NCBI GenBank assembly: GCA_031262745.1
Contig: JAISHE010000065.1
Span: 1-64,000 of the forward strand
Source of the DNA: Culturomica sp.
GTDB taxonomy: Bacteria; Bacteroidota; Bacteroidia; Bacteroidales; Marinifilaceae
Direction: 5' to 3'
Length of the DNA: 64,000 nt
Of the stretch, positions 55,304-62,520 are shown one piece after another. The position numbers and the translations under genes were made by a program. Below the pieces are notes generated by a model. The model was not told the origin of the DNA, ran no database searches, and saw only the letters and a program-made list of their open reading frames with translations. Every line of letters starts with the position of its first letter. The first letter of the stretch is position 1.

Positions 55304-55403
55304 AATTTTGCACTTTTGAAAATACATATTATCTTTGTCGAAAACATACGGCTATGGATCAGCTTAAAACAATCTTTCAAATCCTCGTCAATCGAACCGA
55401 GCT
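55304..55403. repeat. 100-bp target-site duplication, left copy
   Basis: Identical over 100 bp to 57087-57186 and directly abutting the IS left end. It holds a complete promoter (TTTG 55307-55310, TATCTTTG 55330-55337, 19 bp apart) and the ATG (55354) with the first 16-17 codons of the ATPase gene at 57137. Here the coding sequence is cut off by the IS and runs into a stop shortly after. The promoter points into the IS, toward the transposase. Confidence 0.95.
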
Positions 55404-55470
55404 CCTGACTTCGACACTTTTAATTTGACTATTTTGTAACATACATAATATTAACTGTATACAAATTTTG

Positions 55471-55494
55471 GGACACCAATTTGGGTGTCCCAAT
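55471..55494 (+). promoter_or_regulatory. Hairpin in the transposase leader
   Basis: TGGGACACC (55471-55479) pairs with GGTGTCCCA (55486-55494), 25 bp before the transposase ATG. Such hairpins near IS ends commonly hide the start from transcripts entering from outside, which would matter here because a host promoter sits just upstream. Confidence 0.55.
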
Positions 55495-55518
55495 GAAAAA
55501 ATGGGCTAAATTTGCCCC

Positions 55519-57063
55519 ATGTTTATACGAAAGAAGAAAAATCCCAGCGGAGTAGTTAGTGTTCAAGTAATCGACAAAAGTCGCAACTCATACAAAGTTT
55601 TCAAAACGATTGGCAGCAGTTCCGATGTGGCAGAGATAGACAAGCTTTTTTCGCAAGGTCAGAAATGGCTTGCTGCCCATTGCGGCAATCGCGATATGTT
55701 TCAAGAAGCCGACCGGCAACGTGAAGAAAAGCAGATTACGGAGTATTTTCTGAACAATGTTGAAAATATACTGCTCAACGGCACACAGCTTATCTTGAAT
55801 GAGGTATTCAAAGTTGTTGGTTTCGATGCCATAGAAGATGATATTTTAAAACATTTGGTTGTAGCCCGTCTGTGTCAACCGAGTAGTAAAGCAGGTACAG
55901 TTGATTACTTGAAGTCCTACTTTGATGAAGATGTAGAACTTCATAAGATTTACCGCTATTTAGACCGTTTACACAACACTTTACAGGATAAGATACAACA
56001 AATCAGCGTAGAGCATACCCGCAAGATTTTAGGCGGACATATCGGGCTTGTTTTTTATGATGTAACCACCCTTTATTTTGAGACTGATCATAGCGATGAG
56101 TTACGCGAAAGAGGGTTTTCTAAAGACGGCAAGCATGCTCAGCCACAAGTGATACTCGGTTTGTTAGTTAGTCGTGATGGCTATCCGTTGTCGTATTCCA
56201 TTTTTAACGGTTCGCAATACGAGGGTAGAACGATGCTACCTATCGTCGAAGATTTTGTCAAGCGTTTCAATTTGGACGATTTTGTCGTTGTAGCCGATTC
56301 GGGACTGATGAACAAAACCAATATCGCCCTTTTAGAATCCTCCAACTACAAATATATTATCGGAGCAAGAATCAAAAACGAAACCCAAGAAATCAAACGG
56401 TGGATACTCTCATTGGATAAGACAGAAGGGAGTTTTTACGAATTGTGTAAACAGCCTGAATCCCGTCTGATTATCGGTTACTCCGAAAAAAGGGCAAAGA
56501 AAGACAAATACAATAGGGAGAAAGGCGTAAGACGCTTACAAACAGCCTACAAGTCAGGAACGATAACTAAAGAGAACGTCAATAAACGTGGATACAACAA
56601 GTTTTTAGAAATATCCGACAATGTAAAGGTTACAATAAACCGACAGAAAATCAGGGAAGATGAACAGTGGGATGGTCTAAAAGGTTACCTGACCAATACC
56701 AAACTGAATGCAAAACAGGTTTGTGAGCAATACAATGGTTTATGGGTTATAGAACGAGCTTACCGAGTTACAAAGGGCACGCTCGAAATGCGACCCATGT
56801 TCCACTTTACACAAAAACGCATTGAAGCGCACGTCTGCATTTGTTTTGTAGCATACAAAGTTTACAAGGAGTTAGAGCGAATTTTGAAACAAAACAATAT
56901 CAACCTGAGTGTGGACAAAGTATTGAATATTGCCAAAACCGTAACCACACTGAAAATCAAACTACCCGAAAGTGGTGAAACCATGACAAAGACGATGCTA
57001 CTGACAGCAAAGCACAAGGATATCGAGCCTCTGTTCGACAAAAATTTTTGGAAAATGTTTTAG
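55519..57063 (+). CDS. IS1634-family DDE transposase
   Basis: A 514-residue transposase with an N-terminal DNA-binding half (about 1-165) and a DDE catalytic core. The first Asp lies in GLVFYDVTTLYFE (about residue 180), the second in FVVVADSGLMNK (about 258) and the Glu in YNGLWVIERAYRVTKGTLEMRPMFH (about 415), the YxxLWxIE motif of the IS1634 group. It ends four codons before the right inverted repeat. Complete and without frameshift, so probably active. Confidence 0.96.
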   Translation: MFIRKKKNPSGVVSVQVIDKSRNSYKVFKTIGSSSDVAEIDKLFSQGQKWLAAHCGNRDMFQEADRQREEKQITEYFLNNVENILLNGTQLILNEVFKVVGFDAIEDDILKHLVVARLCQPSSKAGTVDYLKSYFDEDVELHKIYRYLDRLHNTLQDKIQQISVEHTRKILGGHIGLVFYDVTTLYFETDHSDELRERGFSKDGKHAQPQVILGLLVSRDGYPLSYSIFNGSQYEGRTMLPIVEDFVKRFNLDDFVVVADSGLMNKTNIALLESSNYKYIIGARIKNETQEIKRWILSLDKTEGSFYELCKQPESRLIIGYSEKRAKKDKYNREKGVRRLQTAYKSGTITKENVNKRGYNKFLEISDNVKVTINRQKIREDEQWDGLKGYLTNTKLNAKQVCEQYNGLWVIERAYRVTKGTLEMRPMFHFTQKRIEAHVCICFVAYKVYKELERILKQNNINLSVDKVLNIAKTVTTLKIKLPESGETMTKTMLLTAKHKDIEPLFDKNFWKMF

Positions 57064-57086
57064 GGTGTCCCTGTGTCGAAGTCAGG

Positions 57087-57186
57087 AATTTTGCACTTTT
57101 GAAAATACATATTATCTTTGTCGAAAACATACGGCTATGGATCAGCTTAAAACAATCTTTCAAATCCTCGTCAATCGAACCGAGCT
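57087..57186. repeat. 100-bp target-site duplication, right copy
   Basis: Second copy of 55304-55403. Here the start codon and first codons continue into the full ATPase gene, so the insertion left a complete promoter and gene on this side. Confidence 0.95.
57090..57120 (+). promoter_or_regulatory. Promoter of the DUF4143 ATPase gene, copied by the IS insertion
   Basis: TTTG (57090-57093) and TATCTTTG (57113-57120), 19 bp apart, are a near-perfect Bacteroidota promoter 16 bp before the ATG. It starts only 3 bp inside the duplication. Confidence 0.75.
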
Positions 57187-58333
57187 GGGTTTTGTACGAT
57201 ACCTCTATCGGGATATAAATTGGAACAATCGGTTGATTGCAATCGTAGGGTCGCGCGGTGTGGGCAAAACCACAATGATCCTCCAACACATAAAGCAAAA
57301 TTACGACATACATTCCGATGAAGTATTATACGCCTCGTTGGATAACCTCTATTTCTCGACCCACACAATAATCGACCTTGCCGACACGTTTCGCAAACAC
57401 GGAGGCAAAGTCCTATACCTTGATGAGGTGCATAAATACAACGGTTGGTCACGAGAGATCAAGAATATCTATGACTCGTACCCCGACCTGAAAGTGGTCA
57501 TCACCGGCTCTTCGATGCTGAATATATTTAACTCGGGGCACGATCTGAGTCGCAGGGCGATAAAATACACGCTGGCAGGAATGTCGTTCAGAGAGTTCGT
57601 GGAATACGAGTATGGAGTTAAACTCGAACCCCTATCGCTCGAAAGCATCCTTGAGCGGCATGTTGATATAGCTTCGGAGATAAACCTTAAATTGAAACCC
57701 GTTGCGGCATTCAAAGAGTACCTGAAATATGGTTACTTCCCTTATTACAAGGAGGACAAGGAGGGATACTATCAGCGCGTAGCCGAAACCGTGAATACTA
57801 TTATCGACGTAGACCTTCCGGCTAATATCGAGATTGAGTTTCCGACCATTGCCAAAATACGCAAACTTTTTTCGATTATTGCCGACTCGGTGCCCTTTAC
57901 ACCTAACGTCTCGCAACTTGCCGTACAGGTCGGAACCACACGTCAAAGCCTGCTCAACTATTTGAATGCGCTCGAAAAAGCCCACGCTCTTCTCCTGTTG
58001 GATAAGGAGGCAAAGGGTTTAAAACGGCTTGTGAAACCCGAAAAAATTTATCTCGGCAATACTAATTATGCCTATGCGTTCTCGGATAAGAGTGTTGAAC
58101 AAGGCAATCTGCGTGAAACGTTCTTCTATTCACAACTCTCCGTCAGCCACAAAATCACCTATTCCGACAAAACCGATTTCCTTGTGGACGGCAAATACAG
58201 TTTCGAGGTCGGCGGTCAGGGCAAAGGTGGCAAGCAGATCGAAGGACTCGATAATGCTTTCATAGCTGCCGACAACATAGAATATGGCGCATACAACAAA
58301 ATTCCACTTTGGTTATTCGGGTTGCTTTATTAG
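57137..58333 (+). CDS. AAA_14/DUF4143-type ATPase
   Basis: A 398-residue cytoplasmic ATPase. Walker A is VGSRGVGKTT (37-46), Walker B is VLYLDEVHKY, and sensor 1 is VVITGSSML, followed by SRRAIKYTLAGMSFREFVEYE. That is the AAA_14 domain typical of these proteins. The C-terminal DUF4143 domain (about 220-398) has a winged-helix segment (NVSQLAVQVGTTRQSLLNYLNALE) and a nuclease-like strand (KTDFLVDGKYSFEVGG). These genes are common in Bacteroidales and often behave as mobile or defence-like ATPases; the function is not settled. ATG 57137 follows directly on the promoter. The gene escaped disruption because of the IS's long target duplication. Confidence 0.9.
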   Translation: MDQLKTIFQILVNRTELGFVRYLYRDINWNNRLIAIVGSRGVGKTTMILQHIKQNYDIHSDEVLYASLDNLYFSTHTIIDLADTFRKHGGKVLYLDEVHKYNGWSREIKNIYDSYPDLKVVITGSSMLNIFNSGHDLSRRAIKYTLAGMSFREFVEYEYGVKLEPLSLESILERHVDIASEINLKLKPVAAFKEYLKYGYFPYYKEDKEGYYQRVAETVNTIIDVDLPANIEIEFPTIAKIRKLFSIIADSVPFTPNVSQLAVQVGTTRQSLLNYLNALEKAHALLLLDKEAKGLKRLVKPEKIYLGNTNYAYAFSDKSVEQGNLRETFFYSQLSVSHKITYSDKTDFLVDGKYSFEVGGQGKGGKQIEGLDNAFIAADNIEYGAYNKIPLWLFGLLY

Positions 58334-58344
58334 TTATGCGGCAA

Positions 58345-58440
58345 CTCCGTTTGGACAGTGAACGTTATATTGCTTATTGGACAAATGACCGTAGCACTTC
58401 GGATGCCGATTTCGTGGTTCAGGACATCGGGAAGATTTAT
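58345..58440 (+). pseudogene. C-terminal scrap of a second DUF4143 ATPase
   Basis: The plus frame here reads RYIAYWTNDRSTSDADFVVQ, which looks like the nuclease-like C-terminal strand of another DUF4143 ATPase (YWT...DADFVVQ). It has no N-terminal part and loses its frame near 58440. The fragment lies immediately after the intact ATPase gene, suggesting repeated insertion and decay of such genes here. Confidence 0.5.
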
Positions 58441-58516
58441 TCTTCGATCATTCGATCAATTCATACTCTACACCGAACCATTCGTTCAATGTATCTTCCA
58501 CCTTGGCATTGAAAAA

Positions 58517-58753
58517 ATGCGTAGACCATTAGATTGCGCTGTTATTCAAGCCAATCATGAATTTCTTAGTAAGGATAATTTAGACCCTTATGATTCTGTG
58601 AGAGGAGTTTTTTGGGAAGGAGGCGATTTATATCCGGGCGCAGGAATGAAAGAGAAAAATCACATACAAATATGTATTAGAAATATTAACTGCATAAAAA
58701 GTTTCTTTATACCTCGACAATTAGAAGAAGATGGATTTATGTATATAAAGTAA
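58517..58753 (+). CDS. Short ORF, probably the 3' end of a broken gene; unrecognised
   Basis: A 78-codon frame from ATG 58517. It reads MRRPLDCAVIQANHEFLSKD, then a conserved-looking YDSVRGVFWEGGDLYPGAG and KEKNHIQICIRN. It has the character of a real protein C-terminus and its frame is open further upstream, to about 58440, where it meets the DUF4143 scrap. I do not recognise the family. It is probably a 3' fragment. Nothing else in 58754-58920 was recognised. Confidence 0.4.
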   Translation: MRRPLDCAVIQANHEFLSKDNLDPYDSVRGVFWEGGDLYPGAGMKEKNHIQICIRNINCIKSFFIPRQLEEDGFMYIK

Positions 58754-58920
58754 ATTTGTGAATTGCTTCAAAATTTCATCAGGCTTTATTGTTACAAGTT
58801 ACTTTTCATTTCAGAGACTTCGGTAAAAAGTTGAGAAATTCACATGTCTTTTATCATTGCTTGGGCGTTAACAATGGATATCTCTACACTTCTCTAAATA
58901 GAATATTAACTGATCATATC

Positions 58921-59027
58921 ATTTCCTGACTTCATCAATGCGTCACCCAATTCATTTTTCACTCTCATCAACCGACTTGAACAGAGGTTATATAGCATGG
59001 TGTCTATCGGTGATGAAGTCAGGAAAT
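58921..59027. repeat. Miniature inverted-repeat element related to the IS1634 ends
   Basis: ATTTCCTGACTTCATCA (58921-58937) and its exact inverse (59011-59027) bound a 73-bp centre with no coding capacity. The outer CCTGACTTC equals the first nine bases of the inverted repeats of the IS at 55404-57086. It could be a MITE mobilised by that transposase, or a large regulatory palindrome upstream of the sigma-like gene. Confidence 0.6.
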
Positions 59028-59065
59028 AATTTTGTCGTTTTTCAGAAGATTTTCACAATATTTAA

Positions 59066-59073
59066 TAGCTTTG
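59066..59073 (+). promoter_or_regulatory. -7 box of the sigma/C39/dynamin operon
   Basis: TAGCTTTG matches TANNTTTG, 38 bp before the ATG at 59111. No good -33 box at 17-23 bp, so activation by another factor is possible. Confidence 0.45.
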
Positions 59074-59110
59074 TACGCTGTTAGATATACTAAATGGTGG
59101 TTGCCTAAAA

Positions 59111-59680
59111 ATGAACTACTCCGATAGGGAATTGATCGACGGGATTCTTGCCAATGACGAAGAAATTATTCGGATTTTCTTCTTTGAATGCTGTGCTCCG
59201 ATGTTTCGTTACATCGTTGCCAAAGTATTCAGGAACAGAGAGGAGCAGGATGAGTTGATCAACGAGTTGTATATTTATCTGCACGAAAATGACTGGTACA
59301 AATTGCGGCAGTTCAATTTTCGAAGCAAACTAACCACTTATGTATCTGTGGTTGCAATGCGTTTTTTTATGAGAATGCGGAATCGGATGATAGAATTTGA
59401 CCTCGATTCTGCTCTATATCTTCAAAACGAGGATACAACCTATGATATACAGGATGCAAAGATGGATTTGAATACGATATTGTCGAGCCTGCCGAACGAG
59501 CGTTATCGCAAGGTGATTTATGCGCTTTACATTGAGGATGTCGAGCCGGAAATGTTGGCACAGGAGTTTGATATAACGATTGCAAACCTCTATAACATCA
59601 AGCGACGGGCACTGACACAATTGATAAACCACGGTAAAACAATAGAAAAACTAACTAAAATCGAGCAATATGGCAAATGA
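59111..59680 (+). CDS. Sigma-70-family (ECF-like) protein
   Basis: A 189-residue protein with the layout of a two-domain sigma factor. Region 2 (about 18-95) reads FFFECCAPMFRYIVAKVF, then FNFRSKLTTYVSVVAMRFFMRMRNR, where ECF factors have the FRSWLxxIARN block. Region 4 (about 118-180) is a helix-turn-helix with LSSLPNERYRKVIYALYIED and LAQEFDITIANLYNIKRRALTQL. The linker is long and acidic. No anti-sigma gene is next to it. It heads the operon with the C39-like and dynamin genes, overlapping the next gene by 11 bp, so it probably controls this locus. The target promoter is unknown. Confidence 0.82.
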   Translation: MNYSDRELIDGILANDEEIIRIFFFECCAPMFRYIVAKVFRNREEQDELINELYIYLHENDWYKLRQFNFRSKLTTYVSVVAMRFFMRMRNRMIEFDLDSALYLQNEDTTYDIQDAKMDLNTILSSLPNERYRKVIYALYIEDVEPEMLAQEFDITIANLYNIKRRALTQLINHGKTIEKLTKIEQYGK

Positions 59681-60734
59681 AATCACAGGGGTTATCGGAG
59701 AGAACCCTATTCAGCAACAGTACAGCGACACTTGCGCTATCAAATCGCAACAGTTAATCATGCAGGAGTTTGGAATTGACGTATCGGAGACACAACTTGT
59801 CGAGATTGCAGCCGAAGCTGGAATCTATCAATCCGGAGAGGGAACTCCCATGGGTTATACCGGGGTATTGTTGGATCAAGTCGGAATACCGGTATCCCAA
59901 ATGGAATCGGCCAATATCTTTGACCTTACCAACGAATTAGCGCAAGGCCACAAAGTGATTATCGGCGTGGATTCAGGCGAATTATGGGCAAAAAGCAGCG
60001 GTCTTGGAGAGCAATTCAAGGAGTGGTGGGACGATCTTTGGGGGAACAATGAGGCCGATCATGCTTTGATTGTTTCCAGCATAGACAATCAAAATCCCGA
60101 TGATCCACAGGTGGTACTGACCGATCCCGGTTCAGGTGAAATTCGGCACTATCCGTTGGATGAATTTATGGATGCATGGAAAGATTCAAACTGTTTTATG
60201 GTTTCGACCGATGTTGCTCCAGCTGAATTTACAGCTATGCAGATACAAAACAACCAACCTATTTCGCATTTAGCCGATATCGGCGGGGTTAGCTATAACG
60301 ATTTTCAGTATTTTCATGACATCTCGCAATCCCTACCCCCTATGGATATTTGGGATTATACTGCCAATCCCTTCCATCCGATACATTCGTTGATGGATAC
60401 CTATACCTTGTGTGGAGACAACGTCATCGGGTTTAGCGACTTTGGCGCGTTTGACTTTTATCAACACGTTGATATCATGCAATTATCTAACTATCTGACA
60501 GAAACGTCTTATAATAATTACAACTTTCTGTCTCAATCCTTTCCCGATACCATGTCATCCATGCAGGCCGATTTAGCCGCACTACCTCCCGATGACCCTG
60601 CACTCGTCCATGACTTTTTCGAGCATTATGATGTCGGCGACAACACGGAAATATCCGATTTTACCCAATCACAAGCACACGCCATGGAGCTGTGCGATCT
60701 ATTCGGAATTGAACACGACTTTTTTCTAATCTAA
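59670..60734 (+). CDS. C39-like cysteine-peptidase-fold protein (novel context)
   Basis: A 354-residue protein without signal peptide or membrane helix. Residues 13-155 look like a papain-like C39 peptidase: QQQYSDTCAIKSQQLIMQEFG with Gln16/17 and Cys22, ADHALIVSSID with His131, and VVLTDPGSGE with Asp152, a complete Gln-Cys-His-Asp set. The C-terminal half (about 190-354) is acidic, rich in Asp, Tyr, Phe and Pro, and has no known domain. C39 peptidases normally cut double-Gly leaders inside ABC exporters; no ABC domain is present, so the role must differ. It overlaps the sigma gene and is 7 bp before the first dynamin, so it belongs to the same unit. Confidence 0.75.
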   Translation: MANEITGVIGENPIQQQYSDTCAIKSQQLIMQEFGIDVSETQLVEIAAEAGIYQSGEGTPMGYTGVLLDQVGIPVSQMESANIFDLTNELAQGHKVIIGVDSGELWAKSSGLGEQFKEWWDDLWGNNEADHALIVSSIDNQNPDDPQVVLTDPGSGEIRHYPLDEFMDAWKDSNCFMVSTDVAPAEFTAMQIQNNQPISHLADIGGVSYNDFQYFHDISQSLPPMDIWDYTANPFHPIHSLMDTYTLCGDNVIGFSDFGAFDFYQHVDIMQLSNYLTETSYNNYNFLSQSFPDTMSSMQADLAALPPDDPALVHDFFEHYDVGDNTEISDFTQSQAHAMELCDLFGIEHDFFLI

Positions 60735-60741
60735 TACTACT

Positions 60742-62517
60742 ATGACCCAAAATATGATTTCCATAATGGACAATATCGTCCTTTCTCTCAAGCCTATTTT
60801 GTCTAAAAAGAATCGGGAAAAAGAATTCGCAGCGATCGAAGAACATTTGCAAAGCATCAAAAACCGAGAAACCGGCATACTAATTTGCGGAGAATTTAAA
60901 CGAGGTAAATCATCGTTCATCAACGCATTTTTGGAACAAGAACTTTGTCCGGTCGATACAAATATTGCCACGGCGGCAGTGTCAATAATTCGATATGGCG
61001 AAACCCCCAAAATTGTCCGTTGGTATGGTGATTTCAGTGACCCAAAATCGGAAACATTCAATTCGCTGGAAGAAATATCCCGTTATGTCGAAGCTCAATC
61101 CAAAGATAGCGACAACACGATTTGGCTGGACATCGAAGTTCCCAACGTAAAACTAAAGAATGGCATTGTGCTGATTGATACTCCTGGGGTTGGCGGTCTC
61201 GATCCGCGTCACGCATTTTTGACAAACTATTTTATGCCGAAAGCGGACATCGTACTTTTTGTTACCGACAAAGACTCGCCTCTTTCGGCATCGGAGATTG
61301 ATTTCTATAAAGATAAAATAGCTTCAAAAGCTCGTCAAAATATCATATTGGTCAATAAATCCGACCTGTTTAAATCGGAAGAAGAGCAATCGAAATGGAT
61401 TGTCGATGTACAGGATAAATGTGGAACACCCGAAAAAACGCCAGAAGCAATACCTATTTCTGCCAAATTGAAATCAGAATACCTGAAAAGTAAAGATGCC
61501 GAAGACTTGAATGAATCGAATTTCGAAGCACTCGAAAAAGAGATTGAGAAGTTGACAGAAACTTTCCGAAAGGGGTTATTATTGCAACTGAAAGAGCAGA
61601 TTTTGAGTGTATTGGAAGAAATGCGTGGTTTATTGACAATACAGCTCGAACAGATCAAAGAGCCCGATCCTCAGTTAATCGCGAGACTGGAGGGCGAGAT
61701 GAGATCCATCGAGGAACAAAAGCAAAAATTAGAGAACCCCAATTCGGAATATCGGATCAAAATCAATTCCATCATCACCCAGTCGAGAAATAATGTCGAC
61801 TTGCGTTTGCGGGAAGGGAGTATTATGTTGTCGGCCGATAAATTGAGAGAATTGGCTGATTCTTCTCAGGCACGGGAAAATCCTGACTGGTTGCAGAGGC
61901 AGATGAACAACGCTATCGGTATCTTGGCTTCTGAGTTAGATACAATGATAGATGATGCCTTTGCTCAGGTAATGCTTCTGGTCGGAAGTAATACAAATTC
62001 TCTCTCGACATCTCGTTTCGAGCATACAATCAATGTGAATCTCACGCCAACAGAACGATCATTTGGAACGGTGGCGTGCGACACAGCTCGACATGCACTA
62101 TCCGCATTTGGGCTCGGTATGGCAGTCTCTTTCTTAACAGGCGGAGTAGCATTGCCTCTGTTGGTGGCGGGTGGTTTTTTATTCGGGACTGCTCGAGATG
62201 CTTCAAGAAATAGACGCGCCAATGATATTATCGCTAAACTAAATCCACAAATTCAAATTGCGACCCAGCACTTAAGCAGTTATATTGCCTCTCGTTTTGC
62301 GACATTTAATCAGGAATTGATTCATGTTTTGCAGGAAGGGATGCAAAAAATGATCGAGAATAAAACGACGGTTATCAATTCCCTCACCAAACTGAAAGTT
62401 GAAAGTGCACAACAGAAACAACTCCGCGCCAAATTGCTGAATGAAGAATTAAAGCCGATAGAGAATCTGATGACCACCACTCGGTTGTATCTCAGCAACC
62501 CTCTCGAAAAGTCATAA
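60742..62517 (+). CDS. Dynamin-like GTPase 1
   Basis: A 591-residue bacterial dynamin-like protein. The GTPase motifs are intact: P-loop GEFKRGKS (50-57), G3 DTPGVGG (146-152) and G4 NKSD (205-208). Long helical stretches (about 255-440 and 500-590) form the stalk. Between them is a hydrophobic segment at about 450-485 (SAFGLGMAVSFLTGGVALPLLVAGG), suited to membrane insertion as the paddle. Such proteins bind and reshape membranes; in bacteria some protect from phage (DynA, Eleos/LeoBC). It is 3 bp from a second dynamin gene. Confidence 0.9.
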   Translation: MTQNMISIMDNIVLSLKPILSKKNREKEFAAIEEHLQSIKNRETGILICGEFKRGKSSFINAFLEQELCPVDTNIATAAVSIIRYGETPKIVRWYGDFSDPKSETFNSLEEISRYVEAQSKDSDNTIWLDIEVPNVKLKNGIVLIDTPGVGGLDPRHAFLTNYFMPKADIVLFVTDKDSPLSASEIDFYKDKIASKARQNIILVNKSDLFKSEEEQSKWIVDVQDKCGTPEKTPEAIPISAKLKSEYLKSKDAEDLNESNFEALEKEIEKLTETFRKGLLLQLKEQILSVLEEMRGLLTIQLEQIKEPDPQLIARLEGEMRSIEEQKQKLENPNSEYRIKINSIITQSRNNVDLRLREGSIMLSADKLRELADSSQARENPDWLQRQMNNAIGILASELDTMIDDAFAQVMLLVGSNTNSLSTSRFEHTINVNLTPTERSFGTVACDTARHALSAFGLGMAVSFLTGGVALPLLVAGGFLFGTARDASRNRRANDIIAKLNPQIQIATQHLSSYIASRFATFNQELIHVLQEGMQKMIENKTTVINSLTKLKVESAQQKQLRAKLLNEELKPIENLMTTTRLYLSNPLEKS

Positions 62518-62520
62518 ACT

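Larger units (their letters stand above)
55404..57086 (+). mobile_element. IS1634-family insertion sequence, intact
   Basis: A 1683-bp element bounded by perfect 14-bp terminal inverted repeats, CCTGACTTCGACAC at 55404-55417 and GTGTCGAAGTCAGG at 57073-57086, with one full transposase gene. It is flanked by a 100-bp direct repeat. Long and variable target duplications are a known habit of the IS1634/IS1549 group. The perfect repeats and intact gene suggest a recent insertion. Confidence 0.95.

Noticed and set aside
55354-55440. Short ATPase-like start codon and codons left of the IS
   Set aside because: It is the left copy of the target duplication; the frame stops soon after entering the IS, so it is not a separate gene.
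59670-60734. Double-glycine leader peptidase of a bacteriocin exporter
   Set aside because: There is no ABC or membrane domain, and no leader peptide or exporter gene nearby.
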